Source: an uncultured Flavobacteriales bacterium
Lineage (GTDB): Bacteria; Bacteroidota; Bacteroidia; Flavobacteriales; BACL11
Assembly (NCBI GenBank): GCA_913031595.1
Contig: CAJWCP010000011.1
Coordinates: 1-46,862, forward strand
Length of the DNA stretch: 46,862 nucleotides
Reading direction: 5' to 3'
The notes under the pieces were generated by a model. The model ran no database searches. It saw nothing but the letters and a program-made list of their open reading frames with translations, and was not told the origin of the DNA. Each line of letters begins with the position of its first letter. Position 1 is the first letter of the stretch. The position numbers were made by a program, and so were the translations under genes. Below, piece after piece: positions 18,447-27,754 of the stretch.

Positions 18447-19166
18447 ATGAAAAAAATCTTATTTATTATATTAACAGCACTACTAATAATAGGTTCTCTA
18501 TTAGTAGGATGTAGAGATGACAATAATAAACATCTTGAAAAAATTCAATTATTAGAAGATGAATTAACAAATTGCAAAAAAGAGATTGAACAACGAAATA
18601 TTCAAGATTCAATAACTAATGTAGAAGAAAATATTAGGCAAGAAAAAGAAATTGTAGAAGCTGCTAAAAAGAAAGCTGAAGAAGAAGCTAAAAAGAAAGC
18701 TGAAGAAGAAGCTAAAAAGAAAGCTGAAGAAGCTAAAAAGAAAGTTAAAGAAGAAAATGTTATAGAAAATGAATGGTATACTGATGTCAATCAAGCAATT
18801 AATCTTTCAGTACAAACAAAGAAGCCTCTCTTCTTCTTTTTTACGGGGAGTGATTGGTGTGGATGGTGTAAAAGATTACAAAAAGAAGTATTCTTTTTAC
18901 CAGAATTCAAAAAATGGGCAAATCAAAATGTCATACTTGTAGAGTTAGATTTTCCAAGAAGAACACAAATAGATGAAGCAACACTTAAACAAAATAGAGA
19001 ATTAGCTCAAATGTTCGGTGTTAGAGGGTACCCAACTATATGGTTTGTAAATCCTGAAATAACAGGTGAAAAGGTTAATTTTAATAAACTGGGATCACAA
19101 GGCTATGTAGCTGGAGGGCCAAAAGCATGGATTGTTGGTGCTAATAAAATACTCAAAAATCAGTAA
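18447..19166 (+). CDS. Thioredoxin-fold lipoprotein with charged coiled coil
   Basis: I start the gene at the ATG at 18447 (239 residues), since MKKILFIILTALLIIGSLLVGC is a textbook lipoprotein signal with lipidated Cys22; the 12 residues added by the track overlap the previous gene. Residues about 28-104 form a highly charged coiled coil ending in AKKKAEEE repeats, probably a spacer from the membrane. The thioredoxin-like domain follows with CGWC at 138-141 in FFTGSDWCGWCKRLQKE and a cis-Pro region GVRGYPTIWF. A periplasmic thiol-disulfide role is likely, but the partner is unknown. The next gene, 2 bases downstream, is a second exported thioredoxin-fold protein. Confidence 0.85.
   Translation: MKKILFIILTALLIIGSLLVGCRDDNNKHLEKIQLLEDELTNCKKEIEQRNIQDSITNVEENIRQEKEIVEAAKKKAEEEAKKKAEEEAKKKAEEAKKKVKEENVIENEWYTDVNQAINLSVQTKKPLFFFFTGSDWCGWCKRLQKEVFFLPEFKKWANQNVILVELDFPRRTQIDEATLKQNRELAQMFGVRGYPTIWFVNPEITGEKVNFNKLGSQGYVAGGPKAWIVGANKILKNQ
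18663..18740 (+). repeat. Coding repeat for AKKKAEEE coiled coil
   Basis: Two 24-base units GCTAAAAAGAAAGCTGAAGAAGAA are followed by a 21-base shortened unit and a partial copy, all in frame. The antisense shadow ORFs at this position exist only because of the repeat. Confidence 0.85.
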
Positions 19167-19168
19167 AA

Positions 19169-19663
19169 ATGATAAAAAGACTAATTATTGTACTACTGAT
19201 TGCTGTTCCTGCAATCATATTTGCTCAAGGAGGAGAACCTAAAAAGAGTATAGACTGGATAAATCTAGAGAAAGCAAAAAAATATGCAAAGAAATATAAT
19301 AAAAATATCTTAATATATTTCTATAAAAAAGACTGTCCTTATTGTGAAGAAATGAATAAAGAAACTTTACAAGACAAAATTGTCATTAATCTTATTAATC
19401 AAAATTTCTTTCCTGTTAAGATAAATTCAAGAACAAAAGACACTATAATATATCAAAATAAAAAATACTCAAATCAACAGCCTATTCAACAAGGTTCATC
19501 TTGGCCACATGATTTTTATCGTGAAGTAGCAAAAATGAAGAACGAACAAACTACAACACCAACTATAGTTCTATTTAATAATGACTTTGAGAAAATAACT
19601 AGTTTCCCAGGCAAACAATCCAAGCAACTTCTTCTAAGAAGAATCAATAAATATATTAAATAA
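19169..19663 (+). CDS. Exported thioredoxin-fold protein (DUF255/SoxW-like)
   Basis: A 164-residue protein with a signal peptide (1-19, IVLLIAVPAIIFAQ). The thioredoxin-like domain contains CPYC at residues 56-59 in FYKKDCPYCEEMNKETL and a TTPTIVLFN segment supplying the cis-Pro near residue 132. It begins 2 bases after the preceding thioredoxin lipoprotein and is surely in the same operon. CPYC with a long loop before the cis-Pro suggests a periplasmic reductase or disulfide-handling protein rather than cytoplasmic thioredoxin. Its stop codon lies at the start of a strong bidirectional terminator. Confidence 0.83.
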   Translation: MIKRLIIVLLIAVPAIIFAQGGEPKKSIDWINLEKAKKYAKKYNKNILIYFYKKDCPYCEEMNKETLQDKIVINLINQNFFPVKINSRTKDTIIYQNKKYSNQQPIQQGSSWPHDFYREVAKMKNEQTTTPTIVLFNNDFEKITSFPGKQSKQLLLRRINKYIK

Positions 19664-19690
19664 AAAAGGAGCTTAAAAGCTCCTTTTTTT
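19662..19690. terminator. Bidirectional intrinsic terminator
   Basis: AAAAAA-GGAGCTT-AA-AAGCTCC-TTTTTTT: a 6-7 bp GC-containing stem with an A-tract on one side and a T-tract on the other, so it can stop the thioredoxin operon on the plus strand and the tRNA-His transcript on the minus strand. Confidence 0.85.
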
Positions 19691-19692
19691 AG

Positions 19693-19767
19693 GGTGACTG
19701 ATGGGATTCGAACCCACGACCCCCGGCACCACAAACCAGTGCTCTAACCAGCTGAGCTACAATCACC
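19693..19767 (-). tRNA. tRNA-His (anticodon GTG)
   Basis: The minus strand folds as a complete cloverleaf: acceptor GTGATTG pairs with CAGTCAC, D arm GCTC/GAGC, anticodon stem CTGGT/GCCGG with loop TTGTGGT (anticodon GTG), T arm GTGGG-TTCGAAT-CCCAT. The extra 5' G (G-1) opposite C73 is the tRNA-His hallmark. CCA is not encoded: C73 is followed by CT. A -7 element lies just upstream and a terminator just downstream, so this is a monocistronic tRNA gene. Confidence 0.96.
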
Positions 19768-19779
19768 ATATAATTTTTG

Positions 19780-19787
19780 CAAATATA
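19780..19787 (-). promoter_or_regulatory. -7 promoter element of tRNA-His
   Basis: TATATTTG on the minus strand matches TAnnTTTG and ends 12 bases before the tRNA 5' end, giving a 5-6 base leader. Confidence 0.55.
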
Positions 19788-19819
19788 TAATATTATGCAA
19801 AAAATTAATATAAACTATA

Positions 19820-19827
19820 TACATTTG
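19820..19827 (+). promoter_or_regulatory. -7 promoter element of the copper ATPase gene
   Basis: TACATTTG matches TAnnTTTG and ends only 7 bases before the ATG at 19835, so the mRNA would be leaderless or nearly so. No -33 TTG is evident. Confidence 0.45.
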
Positions 19828-19834
19828 TATTCCT

Positions 19835-21946
19835 ATGAAAACAAAGGAAGAAAAAGTTAATATACATGTAGAAGGAATGAGTTGTGCAAACTGTGCAAAA
19901 GGACTCGAACAACATCTAGAAAAAAAAGGAATAAAAGGTATAAGTGTAAATTTCTCAACTAGTCAAGCAAGTTACATTTCCAATAAAAATATAAATGAAA
20001 AGGAAGTTAAATCTATTATAAAACAATTAGGATATACAATCAAAGAAGGCAATAAAGAAACACTATTATCAACAGAAGAAAAATTATTTTATTTCTGTTT
20101 AATATTTACAGTACCTCTATTCTCTCATATGTTTCTTTCTAAAGAAAACATATTACATACTCCTTTAATTCAATTTATTCTTTGTGTACCCGTCTATATT
20201 GCAGGTACACTTTATTTTGGGAAAAGTGCCTTAAAATCATTAAAAATAGGTCTTCCAAATATGAATATGTTAATATTTATGGGGTCATCTGCAGCATTTA
20301 TTTATAGTATTTATGGATGGATCATTTCTGAAAGCACGAAGGACGCTCATCAATATTTATTTTTTGAAACATCATCTACAGTTATCACACTAGTACTACT
20401 AGGAAATGTATTAGAAAAAAGAAGTGTAAAGAAAACAACTACTGCAATTAGTGAACTATCAGAGATACAAAAAGTAATAGCAAAAAAAGAAAGCAACAAC
20501 CAAATTATAGAGGTTGATTTTGATGAAATTAAGAGAGATGACATACTAATAGTTAATAATGGAGATAAAGTACCTACCGATGGAATAATTATTAATGGGA
20601 ATTGTCTAGTTGATGAATCAATGATAACAGGAGAAAGTATACCAATTAATAAATCAATTAATGATGAAGTTATTGGAGGAACAATCATTACAGATGGAAC
20701 AATAAAAATAAAAGCAACAAGAACAGGAGAAAATACTCTTCTCTCACAAATTATTGAATTAGTTAAAGATTCTCAAATAAAAAAACCAGAAATACAGAAG
20801 ATAGGAGATAAAATAAGTTCAATATTTGTCCCTTCTGTATTAATAATTTCAGTTCTAACCTATTTCTTCTCTGGATATTTAATTGAATACTTTAATATTG
20901 AAGAATTAGCAATATCAAACCCTTTATTAAGAGCTATTGCTGTATTAGTTATTTCCTGCCCTTGCGCAATGGGCCTTGCCACTCCTACTGCAGTAATGGT
21001 AGGAATTGGTCGCGCAGCAAGAAATGGTATATTAATTAAAGGTGGAGATACTCTTGAAAAATTAGCTTCAATTAAAAATCTTGTTTTTGATAAAACAGGT
21101 ACTCTAACAACTGGTAAATTTATAATATCAGAATTAAATATTCTTAATGGAGATGAAGATACAATTAAAAACATAATATATAATCTTGAAAAAAGATCAT
21201 CTCATCCAATAGCAAAATCTTTATGTAAAATTCTTAAAGAATATGAATCCCCTATAGAAGTAAAAGATTTTAAGGAAAAAAAAGGAGTAAGTGTATCAGC
21301 TAAGATTAACGGGGAAACATATAAGTTAGGTTCATCAAAAATAATAGACAAAAAGAGTGATAATGATTTGTTCCTGTTGAAAAATGAAGAATTGATAGCA
21401 ACAATTAATATTATTGATGAATTAAAAGAAAACACAGAAGATGTTTTTAATAAACTTAAAGATTATCAAATAACCTTACTAAGTGGAGACAAAAAAGAGA
21501 AATGTAATATTATTGCATCTAAATTAAATATTAACTCTGTATTTAGCGAAAAACTTCCACAAGAGAAAATTAAAATAATCGAATCATTTCTTCAAGAAAA
21601 TAAAACTGCAATGATTGGAGATGGTATAAACGATGCCGCTGCGCTTGAGAAATCAACAGTAGGAATATCATTAGCTAATGCAACAGGAATTGCTATCAAC
21701 TCATCTGATGTAATCTTGTTAAAAAATAAAGATCTTACTCAACTTCCATATGCTCTACAAATAGGAAAACATACTTTACTAACAATAAAACAAAACTTGT
21801 TCTGGGCCTTTTCCTATAACATAGTCGCTATTCCTATTGCCATGATGGGTTTACTTAATCCAATGTGGGCGGCTTTATTTATGGCCTTTTCTGATATTAT
21901 AGTAATAGGAAATTCTATAAGATTACGATTTAAAAAGATTTTTTAG
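19835..21946 (+). CDS. copA: Heavy-metal P1B-type ATPase, copper-translocating
   Basis: A 703-residue P-type ATPase. One N-terminal heavy-metal-binding domain carries GMSCANC (Cys17, Cys20). The membrane metal site is CPC at 375-377 in CPCAMGLATPTA, the phosphorylated Asp is D419 in DKTGTLT, the P1B HP motif appears in SSHPIAKS, and the hinge GDGINDAAAL is near 595-604. CPC plus NxxxxxxxxxM-type helices near the C-terminus indicate Cu(I) export, though Ag(I) is also handled by such pumps. The gene stands alone: no CopZ chaperone or CueR-type regulator is adjacent. It is divergent from tRNA-His. Confidence 0.93.
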   Translation: MKTKEEKVNIHVEGMSCANCAKGLEQHLEKKGIKGISVNFSTSQASYISNKNINEKEVKSIIKQLGYTIKEGNKETLLSTEEKLFYFCLIFTVPLFSHMFLSKENILHTPLIQFILCVPVYIAGTLYFGKSALKSLKIGLPNMNMLIFMGSSAAFIYSIYGWIISESTKDAHQYLFFETSSTVITLVLLGNVLEKRSVKKTTTAISELSEIQKVIAKKESNNQIIEVDFDEIKRDDILIVNNGDKVPTDGIIINGNCLVDESMITGESIPINKSINDEVIGGTIITDGTIKIKATRTGENTLLSQIIELVKDSQIKKPEIQKIGDKISSIFVPSVLIISVLTYFFSGYLIEYFNIEELAISNPLLRAIAVLVISCPCAMGLATPTAVMVGIGRAARNGILIKGGDTLEKLASIKNLVFDKTGTLTTGKFIISELNILNGDEDTIKNIIYNLEKRSSHPIAKSLCKILKEYESPIEVKDFKEKKGVSVSAKINGETYKLGSSKIIDKKSDNDLFLLKNEELIATINIIDELKENTEDVFNKLKDYQITLLSGDKKEKCNIIASKLNINSVFSEKLPQEKIKIIESFLQENKTAMIGDGINDAAALEKSTVGISLANATGIAINSSDVILLKNKDLTQLPYALQIGKHTLLTIKQNLFWAFSYNIVAIPIAMMGLLNPMWAALFMAFSDIIVIGNSIRLRFKKIF

Positions 21947-21985
21947 TAGATTTACAGAATTAATAATATAAACCAAAACAAAATT

Positions 21986-23923
21986 ATGAGAAAAATAATT
22001 ACACTTCTTGCTAGTTTTTTAATTTGTTCTTCTATAACTGCTCAAGTTAATGCTAGTCAAACAATTAATGGTATAATGAAAAAAGCTATTAATGATAAAA
22101 AAATAATGAGTGGTGATGAGGCACTAGGTCATCTACTAATAAATCCTAATCCATCGACTACTGCAAATTTAAAAACAGCAACATCAACCGAAACTTTAAT
22201 TGGGACAACAACATATGATCTACAATCTAATGCTGCAGTACATGCAACTCGAATTCTAATGAATGATGATGGATCTATGGCTGGAGGATGGTCAATGAGT
22301 CAACAATATAACACTACTTATTCAGATAGAGGAACTGGATATAATTTCTACAACACATCAGGAAATTGGGATGCTCAACCAACTACTCGCTTAGAAACCT
22401 CTAGAGGAGGATGGCCTTCTATTCTTGTCTGTGGTAATGGAACAGAGTCTGCTATTACACATAATACTGATAATTCTTGGATTCAAAGAACATTCAGAGC
22501 AAGTTATGGAAGTGGATTATGGGAAGAAGACATTGTCTCTTCACAAGATAGTATGGGGACATATAGCTATCTTATATGGAACAGATCTGCTATTGGAGGT
22601 ATAGACAATAATACTATTCATATGATTGCAGTAACAGCATCTTCAGCATTTCAAGGAACTCCTTTTAACGGATTAGATGGAGCTCTAGTATATTATCGTT
22701 CACAAGATTGTGGAAGCACTTGGGACAGGAAGGATATCCAACTACCTACCTTAGACACATCAATGTTTAATTCAATGGCTGGTGATGTGTATGCAATTGA
22801 TGCACAAGGAGAAACAGTTGTGATTGCATATTTTAACGACTGGGGAGATTCTTTTATTCTTAAATCTAATGATAATGGGGATACTTGGACCAGAACCACA
22901 TTTCTTGATTTTCCTGTAGATAAATATGTAATGGACTCAGGATTAGATTTAGATGGTGACCTAGAAATGGATATGGTGTACTCAACTGACAATTCAGGTG
23001 CTGTAATATTAGATGCTAATAATGAAGCACACGTATTTGTAGGTAATATGGCATATATTGATGATGATCTTGCAGATGGAGCTTCCTCTTGGTTCCCTGC
23101 TACTAATGGTTTACTATATTGGAATGAAAGTATGGGTCCTGATCTTACACCACCAACTGTACAAGACTCATCATTATGGTATTCAGATCACATGCCAGTA
23201 ATTGCTCAAGCTCCAGATTTAAATGGAGATAGTATTGTTGCAGGTGTTGATTCTGTTGGAGGCTACGCATTATACTATGCATCAAGATCTTCCATGCCAA
23301 GCGCTGGAATATCTGCTAATGGGGAAATATATGTTTCCTTTTCAGGATATACTGAAAATGCTGATGATGGAACTCAAGTTTTTCGCCATATATATATTAC
23401 AAAATCATCTGATGGAGGTCTAACTTGGAGAAATCCAGTAGATGTAACTCCTCATGATGTTTGGGCTGGAATGCAAGAATGTGTATTTGGAGCAATGCAC
23501 CAAATTGTAGATGATAAAATTAGAATTATTTATCAAAAAGACTTTCAACCAGGACTTGCTGTAAGAGGTGATGAAGATATGGTTGATATGAATGATATTG
23601 TTTATTTAGAAATTGATACTGTTGGATTATTTGACGCAACACCGCTTTCTAACAATAATCTAGACAAAGAGTTTGAATTTAGTATTTATCCAAACCCTGC
23701 AAATAATACAACAACAATACAGATCTCTTCAAAAATAAACGAAAGAGCTACAATAAGCATTGTAGATATGCTAGGAAAGACTGTTTATTCTACAGAAAAA
23801 GATCTACTAGTGGGGCTTAACACTGAAAATATTAATACAAGTAAATTAAAAACTGGAATTTATTTTGTAAATACTTTATGTGAAAACAAGAAAATATCGA
23901 AGAAGTTAGTAATCACAAGATAA
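21986..23923 (+). CDS. T9SS-exported protein with Asp-box (sialidase-like) beta-propeller
   Basis: A 645-residue protein with a signal peptide (1-20, ending SSITAQ) and a C-terminal type IX secretion sorting domain (about 566-645, SIYPNPANNTTTIQISS ... GIYFVNT, ending KKLVITR). Between them are three Asp-box motifs, SQDCGSTW, SNDNGDTW and SSDGGLTW, typical of BNR/sialidase-like beta-propellers. Sialidase catalytic residues (Arg triad) are not evident, so a glycosidase function should not be assumed. The protein is expected to be secreted or anchored at the cell surface. A one-mismatch -7 box, TAGATTTA, lies at 21947-21954, suggesting independent transcription after copA. Confidence 0.85.
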   Translation: MRKIITLLASFLICSSITAQVNASQTINGIMKKAINDKKIMSGDEALGHLLINPNPSTTANLKTATSTETLIGTTTYDLQSNAAVHATRILMNDDGSMAGGWSMSQQYNTTYSDRGTGYNFYNTSGNWDAQPTTRLETSRGGWPSILVCGNGTESAITHNTDNSWIQRTFRASYGSGLWEEDIVSSQDSMGTYSYLIWNRSAIGGIDNNTIHMIAVTASSAFQGTPFNGLDGALVYYRSQDCGSTWDRKDIQLPTLDTSMFNSMAGDVYAIDAQGETVVIAYFNDWGDSFILKSNDNGDTWTRTTFLDFPVDKYVMDSGLDLDGDLEMDMVYSTDNSGAVILDANNEAHVFVGNMAYIDDDLADGASSWFPATNGLLYWNESMGPDLTPPTVQDSSLWYSDHMPVIAQAPDLNGDSIVAGVDSVGGYALYYASRSSMPSAGISANGEIYVSFSGYTENADDGTQVFRHIYITKSSDGGLTWRNPVDVTPHDVWAGMQECVFGAMHQIVDDKIRIIYQKDFQPGLAVRGDEDMVDMNDIVYLEIDTVGLFDATPLSNNNLDKEFEFSIYPNPANNTTTIQISSKINERATISIVDMLGKTVYSTEKDLLVGLNTENINTSKLKTGIYFVNTLCENKKISKKLVITR

Positions 23924-23942
23924 TTCTAAAAACATATGAAAT

Positions 23943-23975
23943 AAAAGCCGAGTTTTTTTAAGACTCGGCTTTTTT
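23943..23975. terminator. Bidirectional intrinsic terminator
   Basis: AAAA-GCCGAGT ... ACTCGGC-TTTTTT: a 7-bp GC-rich stem with a 9-base loop, flanked by A and T tracts, between convergent genes. It ends the T9SS cargo gene on the plus strand and, by its complement, bshB1 on the minus strand; it reaches the bshB1 stop codon. Confidence 0.88.
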
Positions 23976-24675
23976 ATATTAAATCTAATAATGAAGCAGT
24001 TTTTGGCATTTGATGTACAAGAAAACCTTCTGCATAAGCGCAATTAGATTGTCTGCCTAAATCTTTTGCCCTATAATCTACACTCTCTAAAAACTCAGGA
24101 GAAGATATAATAGTTTCAGTCTCTACACTATTAGGATCGTAAAACTGTGTAGAATATGCTTCTATAGCTTTCATCTTTAAATCCATTTGTTCACTAATAT
24201 CAACTACAACATCTGGCAAAATATTATTAAATTGTATATAGTGATAGATAGCTTTAGGACGCCACGGTCTCTGTCCTGTGTCAATCTTTTCTAACCCTGA
24301 CAAGAAACAAGAATCAATTGTAAGATTAGAACTTCGAGAATGATCAGGGTGACGATCTGAAATTGCATTAGTAATAACAATCTCAGGACAATACTTTCTA
24401 ATCTTCTTTATTAAATGTATTTTATGTTCTTGGTCATTCTTAAAAAAACCATCTTTAAAATTCATATTATCACGCAAATGAATCCCCAAAATATTTGTTG
24501 CATTTCTAGTTTCAATATCTCGAGTTTTACTTGTTCCTCGCGTTCCTAGCTCTCCTCTTGTTAAATCAATCACACCTACCTTCTTTCCATTTTGGACTTC
24601 CTTAATTATTGTACCCCCACAGCCTAACTCAACATCATCCGGATGAGCTCCAAATACCAAAATATCTAATTTCAT
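23974..24675 (-). CDS. bshB1: Bacillithiol biosynthesis deacetylase BshB1
   Basis: A 233-residue LmbE/PIG-L-type zinc deacetylase. The metal-binding AHPDD motif is at 10-14 (FGAHPDDVELGCGG) and the second metal/catalytic motif RHPDHSRSS is at 108-116. It is full length with the family C-terminus including YAEGF. It removes the acetyl group from N-acetylglucosaminyl-malate, the second step of bacillithiol synthesis; Bacteroidota use bacillithiol as a low-molecular-weight thiol. bshA and bshC are not in the window. Its start overlaps the stop of the upstream cytochrome c assembly gene by 4 bases. Confidence 0.93.
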   Translation of the reverse strand: MKLDILVFGAHPDDVELGCGGTIIKEVQNGKKVGVIDLTRGELGTRGTSKTRDIETRNATNILGIHLRDNMNFKDGFFKNDQEHKIHLIKKIRKYCPEIVITNAISDRHPDHSRSSNLTIDSCFLSGLEKIDTGQRPWRPKAIYHYIQFNNILPDVVVDISEQMDLKMKAIEAYSTQFYDPNSVETETIISSPEFLESVDYRAKDLGRQSNCAYAEGFLVHQMPKTASLLDLI

Positions 24676-27600
24676 AAATAATACTTTTTATACTTCATTC
24701 TCCCAAATATTGTTGTAATAATCATCAATGCTAATAGATAATAAATAAAAGATGGTATAGGCATTGGGTCACCTGCAGCATAAGAATGTAAGCCAGAAAG
24801 ATAATAATTAACTCCAAAATAAGTCATAAATATAGTCCATATAGCAAACATAGATACTATATTAAATATTAACTTTCCTTTTAATGAAGGTATAAATCGC
24901 ATATGCAAAACAAAAGCATATATAAGGACACTAGTAAGAGCCCAAGTTTCTTTTGGATCCCAACCCCAATATCTACCCCAGGATTCATTCGCCCATACTC
25001 CGCCAAGAAAAGTTCCTATTGTTAACATAAATAAACCTATTTGTAAAGACCTTTCATTAATTAATGTAAGTTCAGATAAAGTATACTTTAATTTTACCTT
25101 ATTACTATTATTTGTAAAAATAATAAGCCATAATGACAATAATCCTAAGAAAGCCCCTAAAGCTAAGAAACCATAACTAGCAACAATAATAGCAACATGT
25201 ATCATTAACCAATATGACTTAAGTACAGGTACTAAGTTTGTAATCTCTGGATCAAGCCAATTAAGATGTGCAACCATTAATATTAACGCACTTACAATAG
25301 CTGTTGCTGATAAAGTTAACAAAGATCTTCTACTAAAAACTAATCCAGAAGCAACAGTGGCCCATGCAATATAAATCATTGACTCGTAACCATTACTCCA
25401 AGGAGCATGACCTGATATAATCCAACGGACTATTAATCCTGCTGAGTGAGTTAGAAAACCTATAATAATCAGCCATTTAAATAAATTAATCATTGTGTGA
25501 AGTAATTTATTAGAATGAAAAAGACCTATTAATACAAGTATGAGCAAAATAAATCCACTAGAAAAATAAAATATAAATAAATTAGAAAACACATTTAATT
25601 CATTATACAATAGCTCTAAATTAATATTAGATTTAGGAGGCATGACTTCTTTACCATATTTACTCTGAAACTTACTAATATAATTAACGACACTATCAGA
25701 TCTAGACCAATCACCAGAATCCATACCCTCTTGTAAAGATTGAAAATACATAGGAATAATATTAGCAACAAATAAAGAGTCATTACCTGAAAATTTATAA
25801 TGTTCCTTATAAGTAAACCAAGTATTATTCTGATCATCTACTAAAGGGAAAAATCTAAATAACCCCCCATTAAATATAGCAAAGCAGATATTCACACGTT
25901 CATCAACTTTAATAACATCTTTTTCAAATTCTGATCTCTTAGCAGGCAATGTAGCATAAGCTTCTTCAACGAGTTTAGAGAGAATATAAGCCCCATTACT
26001 ATCAAAAAAATTATTAAACGAAGTTCGGAGATATCTAGATTTAAGATCTTGATCTCCCAAAATAGATCTTAATTGAGCATTAGACACTTTAATTATATTT
26101 TCAGTATTCCAACTAACAGGATCATGCATCATTCCTAAGACAACCTGAGTAGAAGACAAATCTTTATATGTAGATTTACCATACACCTTTCTTAAAAACT
26201 CTGAACATAACGTATTCACTGGCTCAAGTCTCCCTCCATTATCCTGAACTACTAATTGATCAAACTTTACTATATGTTCTTCGTCAATAATATCATATGC
26301 AGAAATATTAGTATTAGAGATAAATAATATTAATAAGATTAAAGAGGCCGATTTAAGCTTATTAAGTTTTTTACTTAAATCACTAAATCTTGTATTAGGC
26401 ATTAATAAAATTAAAATCATTGCGATCAATAACAAACCATAACCAATATAACTTACTAATGTACCCCAAAAGTCATGATTAACAGATAATATTGTCCCTT
26501 TTTCATCTTTATCATAAGAAGATTGGAAAAAACGATAACCTCTATATTGCAACACATTATTCATAAATATTCTATATGGAATATTCTTTTCATCATCAAT
26601 AACTGTTATTTCTGCAGCATAAGAAGAAGGACTCTCAGATCCTGGATAACGTTCTAATTGAAAATCTCTCAATTGTATCATAAAGGGTACAAAATAATAT
26701 TTTGATCCATAAGAGATTTTAAAATTGAGATCTTGTATAGCAAAAAATTGTGCTTCAGATTGAAACCCTTTCCCCCCATAAAGCTCTATCAATTTTTCTT
26801 CACCATCTACATTTAATCGGACAATCAGAAGATTCTCCACTCCATCTTCCATAACATTCGAACGACTAACTTTATTAATCTTAGCATCTTTAAGAACATC
26901 CTTCAAAACAAAATTAAGACCATTAGCTATATGTAATGTTCTCTTATAAACAACAAAATCTGTAAGTGGTTGAAAAGCATTTGTCTCTCTTGTATTCATA
27001 CTCATAGTCTCTACACTATAATCAGTATTACATACAATATCATCATCTCTAGAGAAGATGTTAATAGCACCTTCAAGTGGATTATTAAATGTAAATAGTT
27101 CTCCTTTTATAATTCTCTGCTCCTTATTAGAAAGGTATTCAGAATGCATCCCATTAGGGCCTGGAACTACAAGATGTAAAATCTGATCTCCATCATTGAC
27201 ATTAGTAAAGACTGAATCTATTGGATTGGCTATAAAATCAACATATGAAATCTTAATGTCACGATCCTTAAAGTCAAGTCTAGTTGAAAAAGAATTACGA
27301 CTTATCGCTGATAAAAACAGTTTTTTATCATAATTAAGTTGATGCTTCTTATCATTAACATGAATCTGCAGGAAAGTATCATCTGAAATAAATTGATTTG
27401 CAGACTCTCCTTCTCTAATATGCATCATTCCTTCAAAACTTATATAGCGTGTAATACCTGAACCTATTAAAATAACAACAAAAGATAAATGCAACAATAA
27501 AACTGGCAGTTTACTTAATCTAAACAACTTATATCGTAAAATATTATTCATTAGATTATACACAAGTAGTATCAAAATCAATTCGAACCACCAAGTATTA

Positions 27601-27737
27601 TAAATTAATGCCTTTGCTGAACTCCTACCAAAATCATTCTCAATAAAAGTGGCATAACCTATTGAACACGCAAATATGAGAATAAGAAGACTCATAAATT
27701 GCATAGAAGAAATAAACTTAATTACTTTATTTATCAT
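24672..27737 (-). CDS. ccsA: Fused ResB/CcsA cytochrome c biogenesis protein (system II)
   Basis: A 1021-residue membrane protein fusing a ResB/CcsB-like N-terminal half (first helices within residues 1-95, large periplasmic domain, helix at about 425-450) to a CcsA heme-handling C-terminal half. The WWD heme-binding motif is visible near 917-934 as WANESWGRYWGWDPKETW, with conserved His in HSAGLIVRW and in MIHVAIIVASYG. It transports heme and ligates it to CXXCH apocytochromes outside the membrane. The single-polypeptide arrangement is usual in Bacteroidota. It reads from its own promoter and is coupled to bshB1. Confidence 0.93.
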   Translation of the reverse strand: MINKVIKFISSMQFMSLLILIFACSIGYATFIENDFGRSSAKALIYNTWWFELILILLVYNLMNNILRYKLFRLSKLPVLLLHLSFVVILIGSGITRYISFEGMMHIREGESANQFISDDTFLQIHVNDKKHQLNYDKKLFLSAISRNSFSTRLDFKDRDIKISYVDFIANPIDSVFTNVNDGDQILHLVVPGPNGMHSEYLSNKEQRIIKGELFTFNNPLEGAINIFSRDDDIVCNTDYSVETMSMNTRETNAFQPLTDFVVYKRTLHIANGLNFVLKDVLKDAKINKVSRSNVMEDGVENLLIVRLNVDGEEKLIELYGGKGFQSEAQFFAIQDLNFKISYGSKYYFVPFMIQLRDFQLERYPGSESPSSYAAEITVIDDEKNIPYRIFMNNVLQYRGYRFFQSSYDKDEKGTILSVNHDFWGTLVSYIGYGLLLIAMILILLMPNTRFSDLSKKLNKLKSASLILLILFISNTNISAYDIIDEEHIVKFDQLVVQDNGGRLEPVNTLCSEFLRKVYGKSTYKDLSSTQVVLGMMHDPVSWNTENIIKVSNAQLRSILGDQDLKSRYLRTSFNNFFDSNGAYILSKLVEEAYATLPAKRSEFEKDVIKVDERVNICFAIFNGGLFRFFPLVDDQNNTWFTYKEHYKFSGNDSLFVANIIPMYFQSLQEGMDSGDWSRSDSVVNYISKFQSKYGKEVMPPKSNINLELLYNELNVFSNLFIFYFSSGFILLILVLIGLFHSNKLLHTMINLFKWLIIIGFLTHSAGLIVRWIISGHAPWSNGYESMIYIAWATVASGLVFSRRSLLTLSATAIVSALILMVAHLNWLDPEITNLVPVLKSYWLMIHVAIIVASYGFLALGAFLGLLSLWLIIFTNNSNKVKLKYTLSELTLINERSLQIGLFMLTIGTFLGGVWANESWGRYWGWDPKETWALTSVLIYAFVLHMRFIPSLKGKLIFNIVSMFAIWTIFMTYFGVNYYLSGLHSYAAGDPMPIPSFIYYLLALMIITTIFGRMKYKKYYL

Positions 27738-27754
27738 ATCTGATAATTAGCAAA

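Noticed and set aside
18602-18794. Two antisense ORFs rich in Phe/Ser/Ala
   Set aside because: Artefacts of reading the AKKKAEEE coiled-coil repeat backwards.
19516-19734. 72-aa minus-strand ORF
   Set aside because: It starts inside tRNA-His, crosses the terminator and runs antisense to the thioredoxin-fold gene; no family resemblance.
20350-21435. Antisense ORFs across the copper ATPase
   Set aside because: Shadows of a conserved P-type ATPase; hydrophobic composition follows from the sense strand.
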